A stretch of DNA of 49,544 bases. Origin: Minisyncoccota bacterium. Lineage in GTDB: Bacteria > Patescibacteriota > Minisyncoccia > Phycocordibacterales > Zambryskibacteraceae. Both the position numbers and the translations under genes were made by a program. The notes under the pieces were generated by a model. The model was not told the origin of the DNA and ran no database searches. It saw nothing but the letters and a program-made list of their open reading frames with translations. Numbering within the stretch: the first letter of the stretch is position 1; the number at the start of each line of letters is the position of its first letter. Shown here in pieces: positions 33,386 to 41,961 of this stretch. The DNA is taken from assembly GCA_020059045.1 (NCBI GenBank), contig JAGVCW010000027.1:1-49544 (forward strand), given 5' to 3'.

Positions 33386-33742
33386 CTACAATGTGGCGAA
33401 ATATCCACCGTAGCCCAGTTGAATCCATACAGAGATTTTGAGTGAAGAAATTTTTGCCGCTTCACAGATATCGTGAACAATCCACCTTGCTTTGTCATCA
33501 AGACCCTCGCTTCTCTCTTTATAAAAGTTGGCCTGTACAACGATTTCAACGTCGGATGTCATGATGTCGAATTCATGTTTTTCAGAGAAATGCACACTAA
33601 CATCTTTCGCAGTCAGACGTGCTTCTGGTCTAGACTCAACAGTTAGGTGCTTCGCGACCATTTCAGGTATTGAACTGATGATTTCTGTAATGACTGCATA
33701 GCTCACATTTTCTGAACTCCGTTTAACATGTACAAGTGGCAT
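33386..33742 (-). CDS. Tautomerase/MIF-like small protein
   Basis: 118 residues starting MPLVHVKR. After removal of Met an N-terminal Pro would be exposed, as in the tautomerase superfamily where Pro1 is the catalytic base. The beta-alpha-beta pattern (SYAVITEIISSIPEMVAKHL, ARLTAKDVSVHFSEKHEFD, DVEIVVQANFYKERSEGLDD) fits the 5-carboxymethyl-2-hydroxymuconate isomerase-like group. This is a pattern judgement; no substrate can be named. The gene upstream (33790-34185) is on the same strand, 47 bases away. Confidence 0.55.
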   Translation of the reverse strand: MPLVHVKRSSENVSYAVITEIISSIPEMVAKHLTVESRPEARLTAKDVSVHFSEKHEFDIMTSDVEIVVQANFYKERSEGLDDKARWIVHDICEAAKISSLKISVWIQLGYGGYFATL

Positions 33743-33789
33743 ACGACCTCCGCGGTTTGTGTGGTTGGGTCTAAAGCTACAAGTCCTAG

Positions 33790-34185
33790 CTAACCGTTAT
33801 TAGCCGCAGGTTCTACAGCTTTTGATGTCAAAGGTTTGTTAGGGGTTTCACCATTCAAATATTTCTCCCACTCACAGCGACGGATGTAAGCGGATCGTGC
33901 ATACATAGAAAACAGTTCATCTCGCTCAGTTTTTGTTTTCGCCCCATCTAACCTCTTAGTTGCTTCGGGGGAGAGTGATACCTCCAACAGATCCTTTCTT
34001 TCTTCTGGAGTAAGTAGTGCTAAGCGGCGCATGTATTGCAAGTTCTTGATGAGTTCATCAATACATGCAACCTGATTCTCCACCTTAGTAATTCCATTCA
34101 GATATTCGGCAAAATATTGGTTGGTTTTTTCAATCCACTGTTCCGTGCTTTCAACTTCCACAATTCCTCCTTGTGTGATAGACAA
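33790..34185 (-). CDS. Unknown helical protein, 131 residues
   Basis: 131 residues with no signal peptide or membrane segment, and mostly helical: VESTEQWIEKTNQYFAEYLN, IDELIKNLQYMRRLALLTPE and RLDGAKTKTERDELFSMYAR. No recognised family. It is probably co-transcribed with the tautomerase-like gene. Its start is 50 bases from a perfect 34-base palindrome that lies in the divergent intergenic region. Confidence 0.6.
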   Translation of the reverse strand: MSITQGGIVEVESTEQWIEKTNQYFAEYLNGITKVENQVACIDELIKNLQYMRRLALLTPEERKDLLEVSLSPEATKRLDGAKTKTERDELFSMYARSAYIRRCEWEKYLNGETPNKPLTSKAVEPAANNG

Positions 34186-34234
34186 CGTTCTGTTTACCAG
34201 CTTACTTTAACTTCTTTCGGTGTCAAATGCTTCC

Positions 34235-34268
34235 AACACTCTTATATTCTCGAGAATATAAGAGTGTT
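34235..34268. repeat. Perfect 34-bp palindrome in a divergent intergenic region
   Basis: AACACTCTTATATTCTC is followed immediately by its exact complement, with no loop. The centre TTCTCGAGAA is shared with the 42-bp palindrome at 45592-45633. It lies between the minus-strand gene at 33790 and the plus-strand gene at 34348, so it could be an operator or a cruciform site rather than a terminator. Confidence 0.9.
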
Positions 34269-34347
34269 CAGTTGAATAACATGCCATATAAGAAAGCAGT
34301 ATGTGGTTAGAAGTACAACAAGAAATGTAGCCATAAGACTTGCAAGA

Positions 34348-34872
34348 ATGTCTTGTCTTGTGTGTAAACTTGCTTTTGTGCATAATGACCCAAGACTCAC
34401 ACATTCGGAGAAAAACATGCTTGACTCAACGGGCAAAATGACTGTTCATCGAGTGCCATGTGTGTTCTGCCCAAGAGTGATTGTACTTGAAGAGTATTGT
34501 CCGGAGCATGGACATGACGGTCAACCAATAAATGAGGGATCGTGGGTGGTTCCTACCAGAGAACTTCTGGAAGGAGCATTGATCACTTTATTTCGTATCG
34601 AAGACAAAATAGAACGAGGGAACTACTCATATATTTTTGATGAGTATCCAATTCGTCGACACCACAGTCATTACGCTATGTATGGAATATATGTTCCTCC
34701 ATTTGGACTAGAAGTGGGCAAAGTACTCTGGATTTGCCAATCGTGTGACGCACTCATAACTGCAAGTGGTTCTGGTGTAAAGGATGTTTTTTCCCAAAAA
34801 TGTGGACAGTGGGATGAGTTCCTAAAGAAACATGCAAAGTTAGTTGAGAGTGAGCAAAGCCAACCAGTATAA
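34348..34872 (+). CDS. Cys-rich (zinc-ribbon-like) protein of unknown function
   Basis: I prefer ATG 34348 (MSCLVCKLAFVHND) to the GTG 34303, whose extra residues carry no recognisable motif; 174 residues. CxxC at MSCLVC, CVFC in HRVPCVFCPRVIVL, CPEHGH, and CQSCD late in the chain suggest two zinc-binding ribbons. Between them a helical segment TRELLEGALITLFRIEDKIE is visible. No family recognised. Soluble, with its own terminator. Confidence 0.6.
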   Translation: MSCLVCKLAFVHNDPRLTHSEKNMLDSTGKMTVHRVPCVFCPRVIVLEEYCPEHGHDGQPINEGSWVVPTRELLEGALITLFRIEDKIERGNYSYIFDEYPIRRHHSHYAMYGIYVPPFGLEVGKVLWICQSCDALITASGSGVKDVFSQKCGQWDEFLKKHAKLVESEQSQPV

Positions 34873-34884
34873 AGAATTTGCTGT

Positions 34885-34909
34885 ATCCGGATTAAATCCG
34901 GATTTTTTT
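34885..34909 (+). terminator. Terminator of the Cys-rich gene
   Basis: ATCCGGAT-TAA-ATCCGGAT followed by seven T, 13 bases after the stop. Confidence 0.9.
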
Positions 34910-34976
34910 ATTGTTGTCCTAAGGCGGAATTCCATTTTATGTCTCAAAATAGCCATAATTAGGGCCATATTTATCC

Positions 34977-35005
34977 TTGACTTTCATATCTGACTATGCT
35001 ATAAT
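34977..35005 (+). promoter_or_regulatory. Sigma-70-type promoter of the DEAH helicase
   Basis: TTGACT (34977-34982), 17 bases, TATAAT (35000-35005), with an AT-rich upstream flank. Confidence 0.8.
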
Positions 35006-35063
35006 ATAGGGTAGGTTCTTTGTCAGATCACCACGGGCCGCCTTGCCCTTTCGTTCCACTTAA

Positions 35064-37463
35064 GTGGGAAAGCATCCGCAAGATGCGCAGGGGACAAGGC
35101 TACTCGAAAGAGTATGTCCGCCTGTGGAGAAAACATTGTTACTTCCAATTGATGCTGTGCGTGAAAGGATCGTTCAAACGATCAAGGAGAATCAGGTCAC
35201 GATCGTGGTTGGAGCGACCGGCTCCGGTAAAACTACCAGACTCCCGGTTTTTCTCTACGAGGCCTGCTACTCCACACAGGGGCTCATCGGCATTACTGAA
35301 CCTCGTCGCATCGCGGCAAGTTCGGTAGCTAGGTACGTTGCCGAGCAGCTCGGTCCGAAAGGCGACAAGGTAGGATACCAGGTTCGGTTCGAAGACGAAA
35401 CGTCCTCGACCACCAGGGTGAAGTTCATGACCGATGGAATTCTACTTCGTGAGATTCAGGATGATCCTAATCTCTCAAAGTATTCTGTCATCATGGTAGA
35501 CGAGGCGCACGAGCGCAGCGTGAACATCGACTTCACTCTCGGTCTCCTGAAGGATCTGCTTCGTCGACGTAGGGACCTGAAAGTTGTTGTCTCATCGGCG
35601 ACAATTGATTCGGAAAAGTTTTCTCGGTACTTTGACGGCGCAGCCGTCATCGAAGTCCCGGGACAAATGTATCCGGTTGAGGTCGTGTGGAGTGACTCCA
35701 CTTTCCAGAAGAGCGACATGCCGTCGGCAGTAGCGGAAAGAATCTTCAAGATTCATACTCAAATGCCCGACGGGGATGTTCTCGCTTTCATGGATGGGTT
35801 CGACTCGATCAACAAGGTTATCGAAAGGCTCGAAAATATGGGATGTACCGACATGGTCATCCTACCGGCCCATGGGGGTCTCGCTCCTGAGGATCAGCGG
35901 AAGATTTTCGATACATTCCCAGGAAAGCGAAAGGTCATCGTCGCAACAAACATCGCAGAGACCTCGATCACTGTGGACGGAGTTGTTTATGTGGTTGACT
36001 CTGGACTCGTGAAGCAAACAAGCTTCAATGCTACTTCAGGTATTCAGAGCTTGGATACAGTTCTGCACTCGCAAGCGGGGTGCAAACAACGTTCCGGTCG
36101 CGCAGGACGTACTCGTCCTGGAATCTGCTATCGGATGTATAGCGAGGGATCGTTTGAAATTCGTCCCTCGTTTACCGAGCCTGAGATCCGTCGCATGAGT
36201 CTTGCAAGTGTCGTGCTCACAATGGAGTCAATCGGCATCAAGGATGTTGAAGGATTCGAGTTTGTAGATCAGCCAGACAGAGAGGCTTTCCATGAGGCAT
36301 ACGAAACTCTCGTTGCCCTTGGTGCCATCAATGTTGACCGGTCTTCTCTCACAGAGCTCGGCACCAATATGGCGAAGCTTCCTCTGGAACCCCGCATCGC
36401 GCGAATGGTTCTCGAGGCGGAGAAGCATGGGTGTGTGGCTGAGATTGCGACCATTGCGGCGTTTCTCTCCATTCGGTCAGTGTTTGTTCGACCGAAGGAC
36501 AAAGCAAACGAAGCTGATGTCAAACACAATCGTTTCAAGGTGTCGACATCGGACGCACTCACGTTCCTTAGGGTGTGGAGAGCGTATGAAGAGGCGAACT
36601 TCTCACGAAGTTTCTGCTTCGAGAATTTCCTCAACGCGAAGGGGTTGAGTGAGGTTGAAAGCGTTCGCTCTCAACTTCTTTCGATCCTTAAGCGAAGTAT
36701 GAATATCACCTCGACGAAAGATGATGTAAGTATTTTGCGTTCTGTTGCGGCTGGGCTTGTCCAAAACTTGCTCCAGCTATCCACTGGATATGCCTATGAA
36801 GGAATCCTCCGTGAGAATCTCTACGGAGTATTCATTCATCCAGGGTCAGCAACGTTTGGATATGAAACTCGACGTTGGCTAGTATGCACCGAACTCGTGG
36901 ACACGTCCAAAACGTACGCTCGCGGAGTAAGCGAAGTTAAGCCAGAGTGGCTTCCAGAGCTTGCTCCTAATCATTTCTCTTTTGGCCCGGTCGTTCTTGA
37001 CCGACTAACTGAGGATGGCAATGCTGTCGTGGCCTACCGACCGATCTTCCAGCGCACCCGCTACTCTGGCGAGTTGCAGGAAGTTGGAACGAGGAGTATC
37101 TTCGTTCTTTCACTGGAGGAGGCGTCAAAGGTTCAAGAGGAAAATATTCGGGATGCAAAATCTCGAGGAATGATCCGACTTCAGTTTACTGTTGAGGAAG
37201 CGGGCATGGACTTTTGGCGCAGGAAGATGGTTGCTTACGTCGGTGGGGTGCGCCATGAAGTTGGGCTCCTCTCCAAAATCCGACCGGTTGTCGGCAAGAC
37301 CTACTACTGTGTCGCTAGTCTGAATGTATATCGCAGTGGTCTTATGATGGCTAACCCGCAGTTTGAAGTGTTTGATCTGCCTTTTCCGAAAATCGAAGCA
37401 ACTAGTCCTCCAAACGTGGAGGAGCTCGATCGATTGAGGGAGGCGTGGGGTGCGACGAAGTAA
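35064..37463 (+). CDS. DEAH-box helicase, HrpA/DHX-like
   Basis: About 800 residues. An ATP-driven RNA helicase of the DEAH family: Walker A GATGSGKTT (50-58), motif Ia TEPRRIAAS, motif II DEAH (146-149), SAT (178-180), and the VI motif QRSGRAGRTRPG (342-353). Winged-helix, ratchet and OB-fold-like C-terminal domains follow. It is shorter than E. coli HrpA (about 1300) and closer to HrpB or eukaryotic DHX enzymes in plan. The start is uncertain: GTG 35064 is the first possible codon after an in-frame stop and the first 25 residues do not look conserved; family similarity begins at LLLPIDAVRERIVQTI. The codons are visibly richer in G and C than those of its neighbours, suggesting transfer or strong selection. 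Single-gene unit. Confidence 0.88.
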   Translation: MGKHPQDAQGTRLLERVCPPVEKTLLLPIDAVRERIVQTIKENQVTIVVGATGSGKTTRLPVFLYEACYSTQGLIGITEPRRIAASSVARYVAEQLGPKGDKVGYQVRFEDETSSTTRVKFMTDGILLREIQDDPNLSKYSVIMVDEAHERSVNIDFTLGLLKDLLRRRRDLKVVVSSATIDSEKFSRYFDGAAVIEVPGQMYPVEVVWSDSTFQKSDMPSAVAERIFKIHTQMPDGDVLAFMDGFDSINKVIERLENMGCTDMVILPAHGGLAPEDQRKIFDTFPGKRKVIVATNIAETSITVDGVVYVVDSGLVKQTSFNATSGIQSLDTVLHSQAGCKQRSGRAGRTRPGICYRMYSEGSFEIRPSFTEPEIRRMSLASVVLTMESIGIKDVEGFEFVDQPDREAFHEAYETLVALGAINVDRSSLTELGTNMAKLPLEPRIARMVLEAEKHGCVAEIATIAAFLSIRSVFVRPKDKANEADVKHNRFKVSTSDALTFLRVWRAYEEANFSRSFCFENFLNAKGLSEVESVRSQLLSILKRSMNITSTKDDVSILRSVAAGLVQNLLQLSTGYAYEGILRENLYGVFIHPGSATFGYETRRWLVCTELVDTSKTYARGVSEVKPEWLPELAPNHFSFGPVVLDRLTEDGNAVVAYRPIFQRTRYSGELQEVGTRSIFVLSLEEASKVQEENIRDAKSRGMIRLQFTVEEAGMDFWRRKMVAYVGGVRHEVGLLSKIRPVVGKTYYCVASLNVYRSGLMMANPQFEVFDLPFPKIEATSPPNVEELDRLREAWGATK

Positions 37464-37504
37464 CAGAGTTTTCGCTGATCTTTTTTGAAAAGGGCTTTGC
37501 CCGG

Positions 37505-37553
37505 TCCCGCTATGTATTTCGAGAAATTCTCGATATCCGTAGCGGGATTTTTT
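37505..37553 (+). terminator. Terminator of the DEAH helicase
   Basis: TCCCGCTA / TAGCGGGA outer stem with an inner TTTCGAGAAATTCTCGA palindromic part, followed by six T. Confidence 0.85.
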
Positions 37554-37677
37554 GTTGGTGATTTATTTATAATTTTGGCAGTTTTAGGAAGGATAAGTAT
37601 ATTTAACGATAAATATATATTGTAAATCGATATGGTCCGTGATACACTTATTTTGTTAATCTATAAAGATAATTTAC

Positions 37678-38163
37678 ATGATGAAAAAAGGATCAACACT
37701 TGTATTAAAAGGAACAGTGTTGCTTATGGGGGTTATAGTGCTTGCTCTCTGTATTTTCGCACTACCTAGTGTGTGGAAAGGGGGCTCAGCAGAGTTCCCA
37801 CAAGCGTCTCGTGCACTACTTTTTATTGTGATTGGTTTGTATATAACAGTGGTACCGTTTTTCATTGCGCTTTGGCAGACTATGAAGCTCTTGAGTTATA
37901 TCGATAAAAATATTGCCTTCTCAGATTTGTCGGTAAGGACATTAAAGATTATTAAATATTGTGGGATTAGCATCGGCGCAATATTTATGGCATGTGTACC
38001 ACTACTCCTACCTATAGCAGAAGCAGATGATGCTCCGGGTCTTGTGGTCTTCGGTTTTGTTATTGCTTGTGTTTCGTTCGTCATCGCGGTATTTGCAGCA
38101 GTTCTCCAAAGGCTTCTTGAAAATGCAATAGAAATAAAGAGAGAAAACGACCTAGTGGTTTAA
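37678..38163 (+). CDS. DUF2975 membrane protein
   Basis: 161 residues with four helices (about 10-30, 46-68, 97-117, 124-146). FFIALWQTMKLLSYIDKNIA and FSDLSVRTLKIIKYCGI, the loop between helices 2 and 3, are the recognisable DUF2975 part. The family's function is unknown, but these proteins are very often encoded with a small XRE regulator, as here (38239). Tandem ATGs open the frame; 37681 is the alternative start. An inverted repeat TATATTTA-ACGA-TAAATATA upstream (near 37598-37618) could be an operator. Confidence 0.8.
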   Translation: MMKKGSTLVLKGTVLLMGVIVLALCIFALPSVWKGGSAEFPQASRALLFIVIGLYITVVPFFIALWQTMKLLSYIDKNIAFSDLSVRTLKIIKYCGISIGAIFMACVPLLLPIAEADDAPGLVVFGFVIACVSFVIAVFAAVLQRLLENAIEIKRENDLVV

Positions 38164-38172
38164 AAATACTTG

Positions 38173-38239
38173 TCCCGTTAGAAATAGAGCGGAATATGAG
38201 TAATAACTTAAATATTAATAATTTAAATTTCTAATGGGA
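38173..38239 (+). promoter_or_regulatory. Inverted-repeat leader of the XRE gene
   Basis: TCCCGTTAGAAAT (38173-38185) pairs with ATTTCTAATGGGA (38227-38239); the only mismatch becomes a G-U pair in RNA. The second arm runs into the start codon, so pairing would hide the translation start. A weak -10 (TAAAAA, 38161-38166) would start the RNA at the first arm. Confidence 0.5.
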
Positions 38240-38448
38240 TGGCAATCATAATTAACATTGATGTGATGCTTGCGAAGAGGAAAATGAGTGTCACAGAACT
38301 CTCAGAAAAAGTTGGGATCACTATGGCAAACATTTCTATACTGAAAAATGGAAAGGCTAAAGCGGTTCGGCTATCAACTCTTGAGGCGATTTGCAAAGCT
38401 TTAGAATGTCAGCCTGGAGATGTTTTGGAATACAAGGAAGATTGTTAA
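38239..38448 (+). CDS. Small XRE-family regulator (YozG-like)
   Basis: 69 residues. A single Cro/C1-type helix-turn-helix domain: VMLAKRKMSVTELSEKVGIT, MANISILKNGKAKAVRLSTL and EAICKALECQPGDVLEYKED, the standard five-helix plan. Proteins of this size next to DUF2975 genes form a common pair in bacteria and probably control the operon. Start ATG 38239 is preceded by CTAATGGG and lies in a paired-arm leader. Confidence 0.9.
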   Translation: MAIIINIDVMLAKRKMSVTELSEKVGITMANISILKNGKAKAVRLSTLEAICKALECQPGDVLEYKEDC

Positions 38449-38462
38449 CATAACCAAATAAT

Positions 38463-39923
38463 ATGGATAATAAATTAATAAAAGCTGTATATGTCATTTT
38501 AATAAGCTTAGGTCTTGCTGTAATCTTCAACTTTTTGTTTTTTGACAAATTAATTGGGTTATCAGTTCTGATTTTTGCTGTGATACTTTTGGGAACAGCA
38601 TTTTTGTTTGGGCTACGTGAACAGGTAGCGATGAAAAGGGTTTGGTGGATCGTCGCACTAGTTGTCTTTTTTGCTCTTATGCCAAGTGTTCGCGTAAACG
38701 GGTTTCTGACCTTTCTAAATATTTGTGCAACACTCGGCTTACTCTTGTTGCTTGCTCATGAACTTGCTGGTACGCGAGCCTTCATAATGAAACTGCGTGA
38801 TTATCTGGCTCTCATGTTTATTGTTCCTTTCCGGATGTTAGGTCGGGCGTTGTCCACAGTGTCTCTGGTTGCCCAAATACGTAGCAACGTAAAGCACCAC
38901 AATGTGCTGTTACGGGTAGTGAAGGGTGTGATTATGGCAGTACCGGTGCTTATTATTTTTGGAGTTTTATTTTCACAAGCTGACTTGGCTTTTTCTCAAT
39001 TCGTGGGTGGCATTGCTCATATAAATATTTCGGAGCTTACAATTCAATATTTTGTATTACTCTTCGTTGCGTTCGTAGCATCTTTGAGCTTCCTTTCCTA
39101 CATATTTTTCCCCAAGCAAAAAGAAGATATTTCGTCTAGTGAAAAAAATCTCCCAACAGTAGATCAAGGTAAGGGAATAGAAGTCGCGGTTTTCTTGGGG
39201 CTTATCTCAACACTGTTCTTGGTCTTCATTGGTTTTCAGGTTACCTACTTGTTTGGTGGTGAGGCAAATATTATTAATGCAGGTTTTAGGTATGCCGAAT
39301 ATGCACGCCGTGGTTTCTGGGAATTGCTTGCGGTAGTGATACTGTCACTATTTGTGTTGTTCGCTTCCGAAAAGTATTCTGGTGTTGAATCAAAAAAAGA
39401 TAGGCGATTCCTCACACCCGCACTCATATTAATAGTTGAGGTTGGGATCGTTATTTTCTCTGCTTTCAAACGCCTTTCACTATATATAGATGCTTATGGT
39501 ATGACCCTACAGCGTTTTTATGTAGCTGGATTCATCATGTTGCTATCTGTGTTGTTTATCCTTCTTGCAATTAAATTCATAAAGTCGAAAAGTGAACAGT
39601 TCTTCACTTTTGGCACCTTTCTTTCAATTGTAAGTTTCTTGATTGTAGTAAATCTTGTTAATCCTGACGCGTTTATAATAAAAACTAATATGGAGCAATA
39701 TGCTCGAACAGGAAAAATTGACGTTGTCTATGTAACGGAGCTCTCAGTCGATGCGGTTCCTTGGGAAATTGAACTATATGACAAGTTGAAAGGTGAAGAA
39801 AAGCAAGTCTTGCGAGCCTTGTTACTAGAGCAGAAAGATATACTAGAAAATAGTAGAACCAGTTGGCAGGGAGCAAATCTTTCTCGTGCCCGAGCTTTGA
39901 AATTATTAAAGGAATTAAGGTAA
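38463..39923 (+). CDS. DUF4173-type multi-helix membrane protein
   Basis: 486 residues, about eleven hydrophobic helices. The region NIINAGFRYAEYARRGFWEL is the recognisable DUF4173 signature, followed by LLAVVILSLFVLF; a late cytoplasmic or outside tail has GKIDVVYVTELSVDAVPWEI. The family's function is unknown. It follows the XRE gene by 14 bases, so DUF2975, XRE and this protein are probably one regulated group. Ends 13 bases before a convergent gene. Confidence 0.75.
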   Translation: MDNKLIKAVYVILISLGLAVIFNFLFFDKLIGLSVLIFAVILLGTAFLFGLREQVAMKRVWWIVALVVFFALMPSVRVNGFLTFLNICATLGLLLLLAHELAGTRAFIMKLRDYLALMFIVPFRMLGRALSTVSLVAQIRSNVKHHNVLLRVVKGVIMAVPVLIIFGVLFSQADLAFSQFVGGIAHINISELTIQYFVLLFVAFVASLSFLSYIFFPKQKEDISSSEKNLPTVDQGKGIEVAVFLGLISTLFLVFIGFQVTYLFGGEANIINAGFRYAEYARRGFWELLAVVILSLFVLFASEKYSGVESKKDRRFLTPALILIVEVGIVIFSAFKRLSLYIDAYGMTLQRFYVAGFIMLLSVLFILLAIKFIKSKSEQFFTFGTFLSIVSFLIVVNLVNPDAFIIKTNMEQYARTGKIDVVYVTELSVDAVPWEIELYDKLKGEEKQVLRALLLEQKDILENSRTSWQGANLSRARALKLLKELR

Positions 39924-39936
39924 TTACTTCCTTATT

Positions 39937-40179
39937 TTAACGATGTATACAGCCAGCCCAACAGCAGGGTCGGCGCTTACCTTCCTTAAGCTCACTTGTA
40001 GCCCTTTTAATATGGAGTTTCCTAGTCTCCGGTTTCTTCACTGACAGAACCCAGCAGATCCACTCATTACGCGCAAGTGGCGTAATATCTTCCCACGCAA
40101 CAAGTGACCTCGAAGAAGAAATAAGGGCCTTGCGTAAGTCCTCTGGCACTTTATGAACTGTACCACTAGAGATTTTCAT
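39937..40179 (-). CDS. YdeI/OmdA-like small protein
   Basis: 80 residues: HKVPEDLRKALISSSRSLVA, WEDITPLARNEWICWVLSVK, ETRKLHIKRATSELKEGKRR and PCCWAGCIHR. This is the wording of the bacteriocin-protection YdeI/OmpD-associated family, including the C-terminal RRPCCW.GC.HR. The function is poorly known. Its ATG begins directly after the stop of the YbjQ-like gene, so the pair is translated together. Confidence 0.85.
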   Translation of the reverse strand: MKISSGTVHKVPEDLRKALISSSRSLVAWEDITPLARNEWICWVLSVKKPETRKLHIKRATSELKEGKRRPCCWAGCIHR

Positions 40180-40506
40180 TTATTTCAATTTAACGGCTGT
40201 GCCATAAGCAAGTACCTCTGCTGCTCCATTCATAATTTGTGATGTGGAATAACGCATACAGACCACTGCGTCAGCGCCAACAGCATGTGCATCAGCTAAC
40301 ATACGGTCTGTAGCTTCTTCGCGTGCGGTAGTAATAGCTTTTACATATCCCTTAACTTCACCACCCACGACCGAGGTTAGTCCTGCTACGATATGACTTC
40401 CAATGTGCCGAGTTTGAACCGTATTTCCTTTTACAAGACCTAGAATCTCGCCAATTTCTCGTCCAGGTATGTGTTCTGTAGTTGTTATTAGTATATTTTT
40501 TTGCAT
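40180..40506 (-). CDS. YbjQ/UPF0145 family protein
   Basis: 108 residues. ILITTTEHIPGREIGEILGL, VKGNTVQTRHIGSHIVAGLT and VGGEVKGYVKAITTAREEAT, then A.A.GADAVVCMRYSTSQIM, are the usual family blocks. The fold is a beta-rich pentamer-forming domain, sometimes called heavy-metal-binding, but the cellular role is not established. First gene of a two-gene unit with the OmdA-like protein. Confidence 0.93.
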   Translation of the reverse strand: MQKNILITTTEHIPGREIGEILGLVKGNTVQTRHIGSHIVAGLTSVVGGEVKGYVKAITTAREEATDRMLADAHAVGADAVVCMRYSTSQIMNGAAEVLAYGTAVKLK

Positions 40507-40577
40507 AGGGCTATTATAGCAAAATTGCGAGTTGTCTGAGTTGGGCCTCTAGTGGTTGGAATGAAATTGGAACTTAT

Positions 40578-41105
40578 TTATAAAACAATCTTTCTTAAAA
40601 CATCGGCTGCAATTTTGCAGTCTTCAAGAGCATTGTGGAGGTCTCTAGGTTTAGCTCCAAAATATTGGAATAACTCTTCTGAACCAACGCCACCCGTATA
40701 ACCACTTTTTAAAGCATGAATATATGCAATAGGCCATATGTCTATAATATGAAAATCATATTTAGAAAAATTAACTGGTCCTTCAGTAAAATCTATTTTC
40801 GCTTTTTTCATTAGATTGATGAAGTGTGAAATATCTAAACTTTGAACCCAAGACGCAATAAAAACATTTGATCCAAACTTTTCATAAAGCGTTCTACCGA
40901 TTTCTTCTGGTTTCGGTGCTTCATTGATCATCTCCTGAGTTATTCCTGATTTTTTAACGATCCTACCACCAAGATCAGCGTAAATATAAGAAGTAAAATT
41001 ATCTTTTTCTTCTAACGTCTCCTTATCTAACAAAACAGCTCCTACTTGAACAGGATTACTTACTCCCTCAAAATCTATAAGAAGAATGTCTTTTGGTAAT
41101 TTCAT
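40578..41105 (-). CDS. DEDDh-type 3'-5' exonuclease-like protein
   Basis: 175 residues. Exo I motif is LLIDFEGVS with Asp11 and Glu13; Exo III motif is HNALEDCKIAADVL with the conserved His and Asp. Exo II is probably within FIASWVQSLDISHF. These are the metal-binding residues of the RNase T/DnaQ group, which trims RNA or DNA 3' ends. No polymerase or helicase domain is fused. Which nucleic acid it acts on cannot be told. Single gene; 71 bases separate it from the YbjQ-like gene. Confidence 0.8.
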   Translation of the reverse strand: MKLPKDILLIDFEGVSNPVQVGAVLLDKETLEEKDNFTSYIYADLGGRIVKKSGITQEMINEAPKPEEIGRTLYEKFGSNVFIASWVQSLDISHFINLMKKAKIDFTEGPVNFSKYDFHIIDIWPIAYIHALKSGYTGGVGSEELFQYFGAKPRDLHNALEDCKIAADVLRKIVL

Positions 41106-41445
41106 AAACTAAGAATATCACGCGACTTTTAAGTTGAAAATCAAGGTGTATCAACCAACTCAAATATTTTGCTGCCGGTCAGGGATAATAGACTCGATTC
41201 TTACAGGATCAGTACAGGTTTTCCATTTTCTTAAAGCAAAGCTTTTCGAAAATATGGAAGAACCTTTTCGAGCCCCTGACGAACATGAAGTAGTTCATGT
41301 TTTACCAGGCAGTATGCGAGTTTTGGATAACAAAAGTTATCAAAACTCTTCATTGCTGGCCGTCTCGAGCTCGAACCCTGAGGAGCCAAGCCCTGCTTGA
41401 CGGAATTAGCTTAATTTTAGCATCTTAAACGACGGGTCTCGGGCG
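41106..41445. other. Gene-poor interval with partial tRNA-Gln copy
   Basis: An open frame at 41134-41400 (88 codons, + strand) has no ribosome site and no protein-like pattern, so I do not call it. The interval contains GCTGCCGGTCAGGGA at 41171-41185, identical to the 3' end of tRNA-Gln (42786-42800) and in the same orientation; after a 7-base insertion the next CTCGA also matches. It may mark the end of an inserted segment. Confidence 0.5.
41171..41185 (-). repeat. 15-bp direct repeat of the tRNA-Gln 3' end (possible attachment site)
   Basis: Same 15 bases as 42786-42800. The two copies bracket a 1.6-kb stretch with three overlapping genes, as attL and attR would, but no integrase is seen. 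Confidence 0.5.
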
Positions 41446-41961
41446 CTACTGGATTAAACTAATTATCTTATCAACCGCATCATCAAGACTGCCACCTGTA
41501 TCTACTGGAATTGCGCCATGCGAAAGAACCTCGGGATCAAATTCTTTCTGCCATGCGATGTTATCTTCTTGTTCCGCTTTTGTTTTTCCATACCCAGATT
41601 TATTAACTCTTGTTTCCATGCGATAGATTAAGGTCTCGGGGCTACACTGTAGGAGTATTATCTTGTCAAAAAGAGGAAAATATTCGGCTTGATTATCTCC
41701 CGCCGTACCAGCCACGACTATGTTCTCACTCTCATTTAGTATATCCTTTAATTTACTAATATCACAAAAACGATCTACAGTATCAAACCAATCGCGTGAA
41801 TGAATAGGAGTATATTGAACCCTATTCTTAGTCACCTTGTCCTGCCAGAACATCAACTCAGGCACATCATGCAAATCAATTGAGTTAACACCTCTCTCAT
41901 TTAGAGCTTTTACTATTGTTGATTTTCCAGTCCCAGCAATACCTGTAATTAGTACTTTCAT
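41446..41961 (-). CDS. P-loop nucleoside/adenylate kinase-like protein
   Basis: 171 residues. Walker A GIAGTGKST at 7-15, a central IILLQCSPETLIYRMETR with the lid-type Arg residues, and NSIDLHDVPELMFW as the substrate side, in the style of small AAA/adenylate-kinase-like enzymes. It probably phosphorylates a nucleotide or small molecule; the substrate is unknown. The start codon overlaps the stop of the upstream gene (ATGA), the third of a three-gene unit beside tRNA-Gln. Confidence 0.72.
   Translation of the reverse strand: MKVLITGIAGTGKSTIVKALNERGVNSIDLHDVPELMFWQDKVTKNRVQYTPIHSRDWFDTVDRFCDISKLKDILNESENIVVAGTAGDNQAEYFPLFDKIILLQCSPETLIYRMETRVNKSGYGKTKAEQEDNIAWQKEFDPEVLSHGAIPVDTGGSLDDAVDKIISLIQ

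Noticed and set aside
35020-35328. 102-codon frame over the helicase start
   Set aside because: Overlaps the conserved Walker A region in another frame; at most it affects where the helicase N-terminus begins.
41134-41400. 88-codon open frame on the plus strand
   Set aside because: No ribosome site, no fold-like pattern, and it runs through a partial tRNA copy.
41360-41400. GGTTCGAG...CGGCCAGCA on the minus strand, similar to a tRNA 3' half
   Set aside because: The T stem does not pair and no acceptor or anticodon arm can be drawn; GAGCTCGAG is a short palindrome that makes the likeness.
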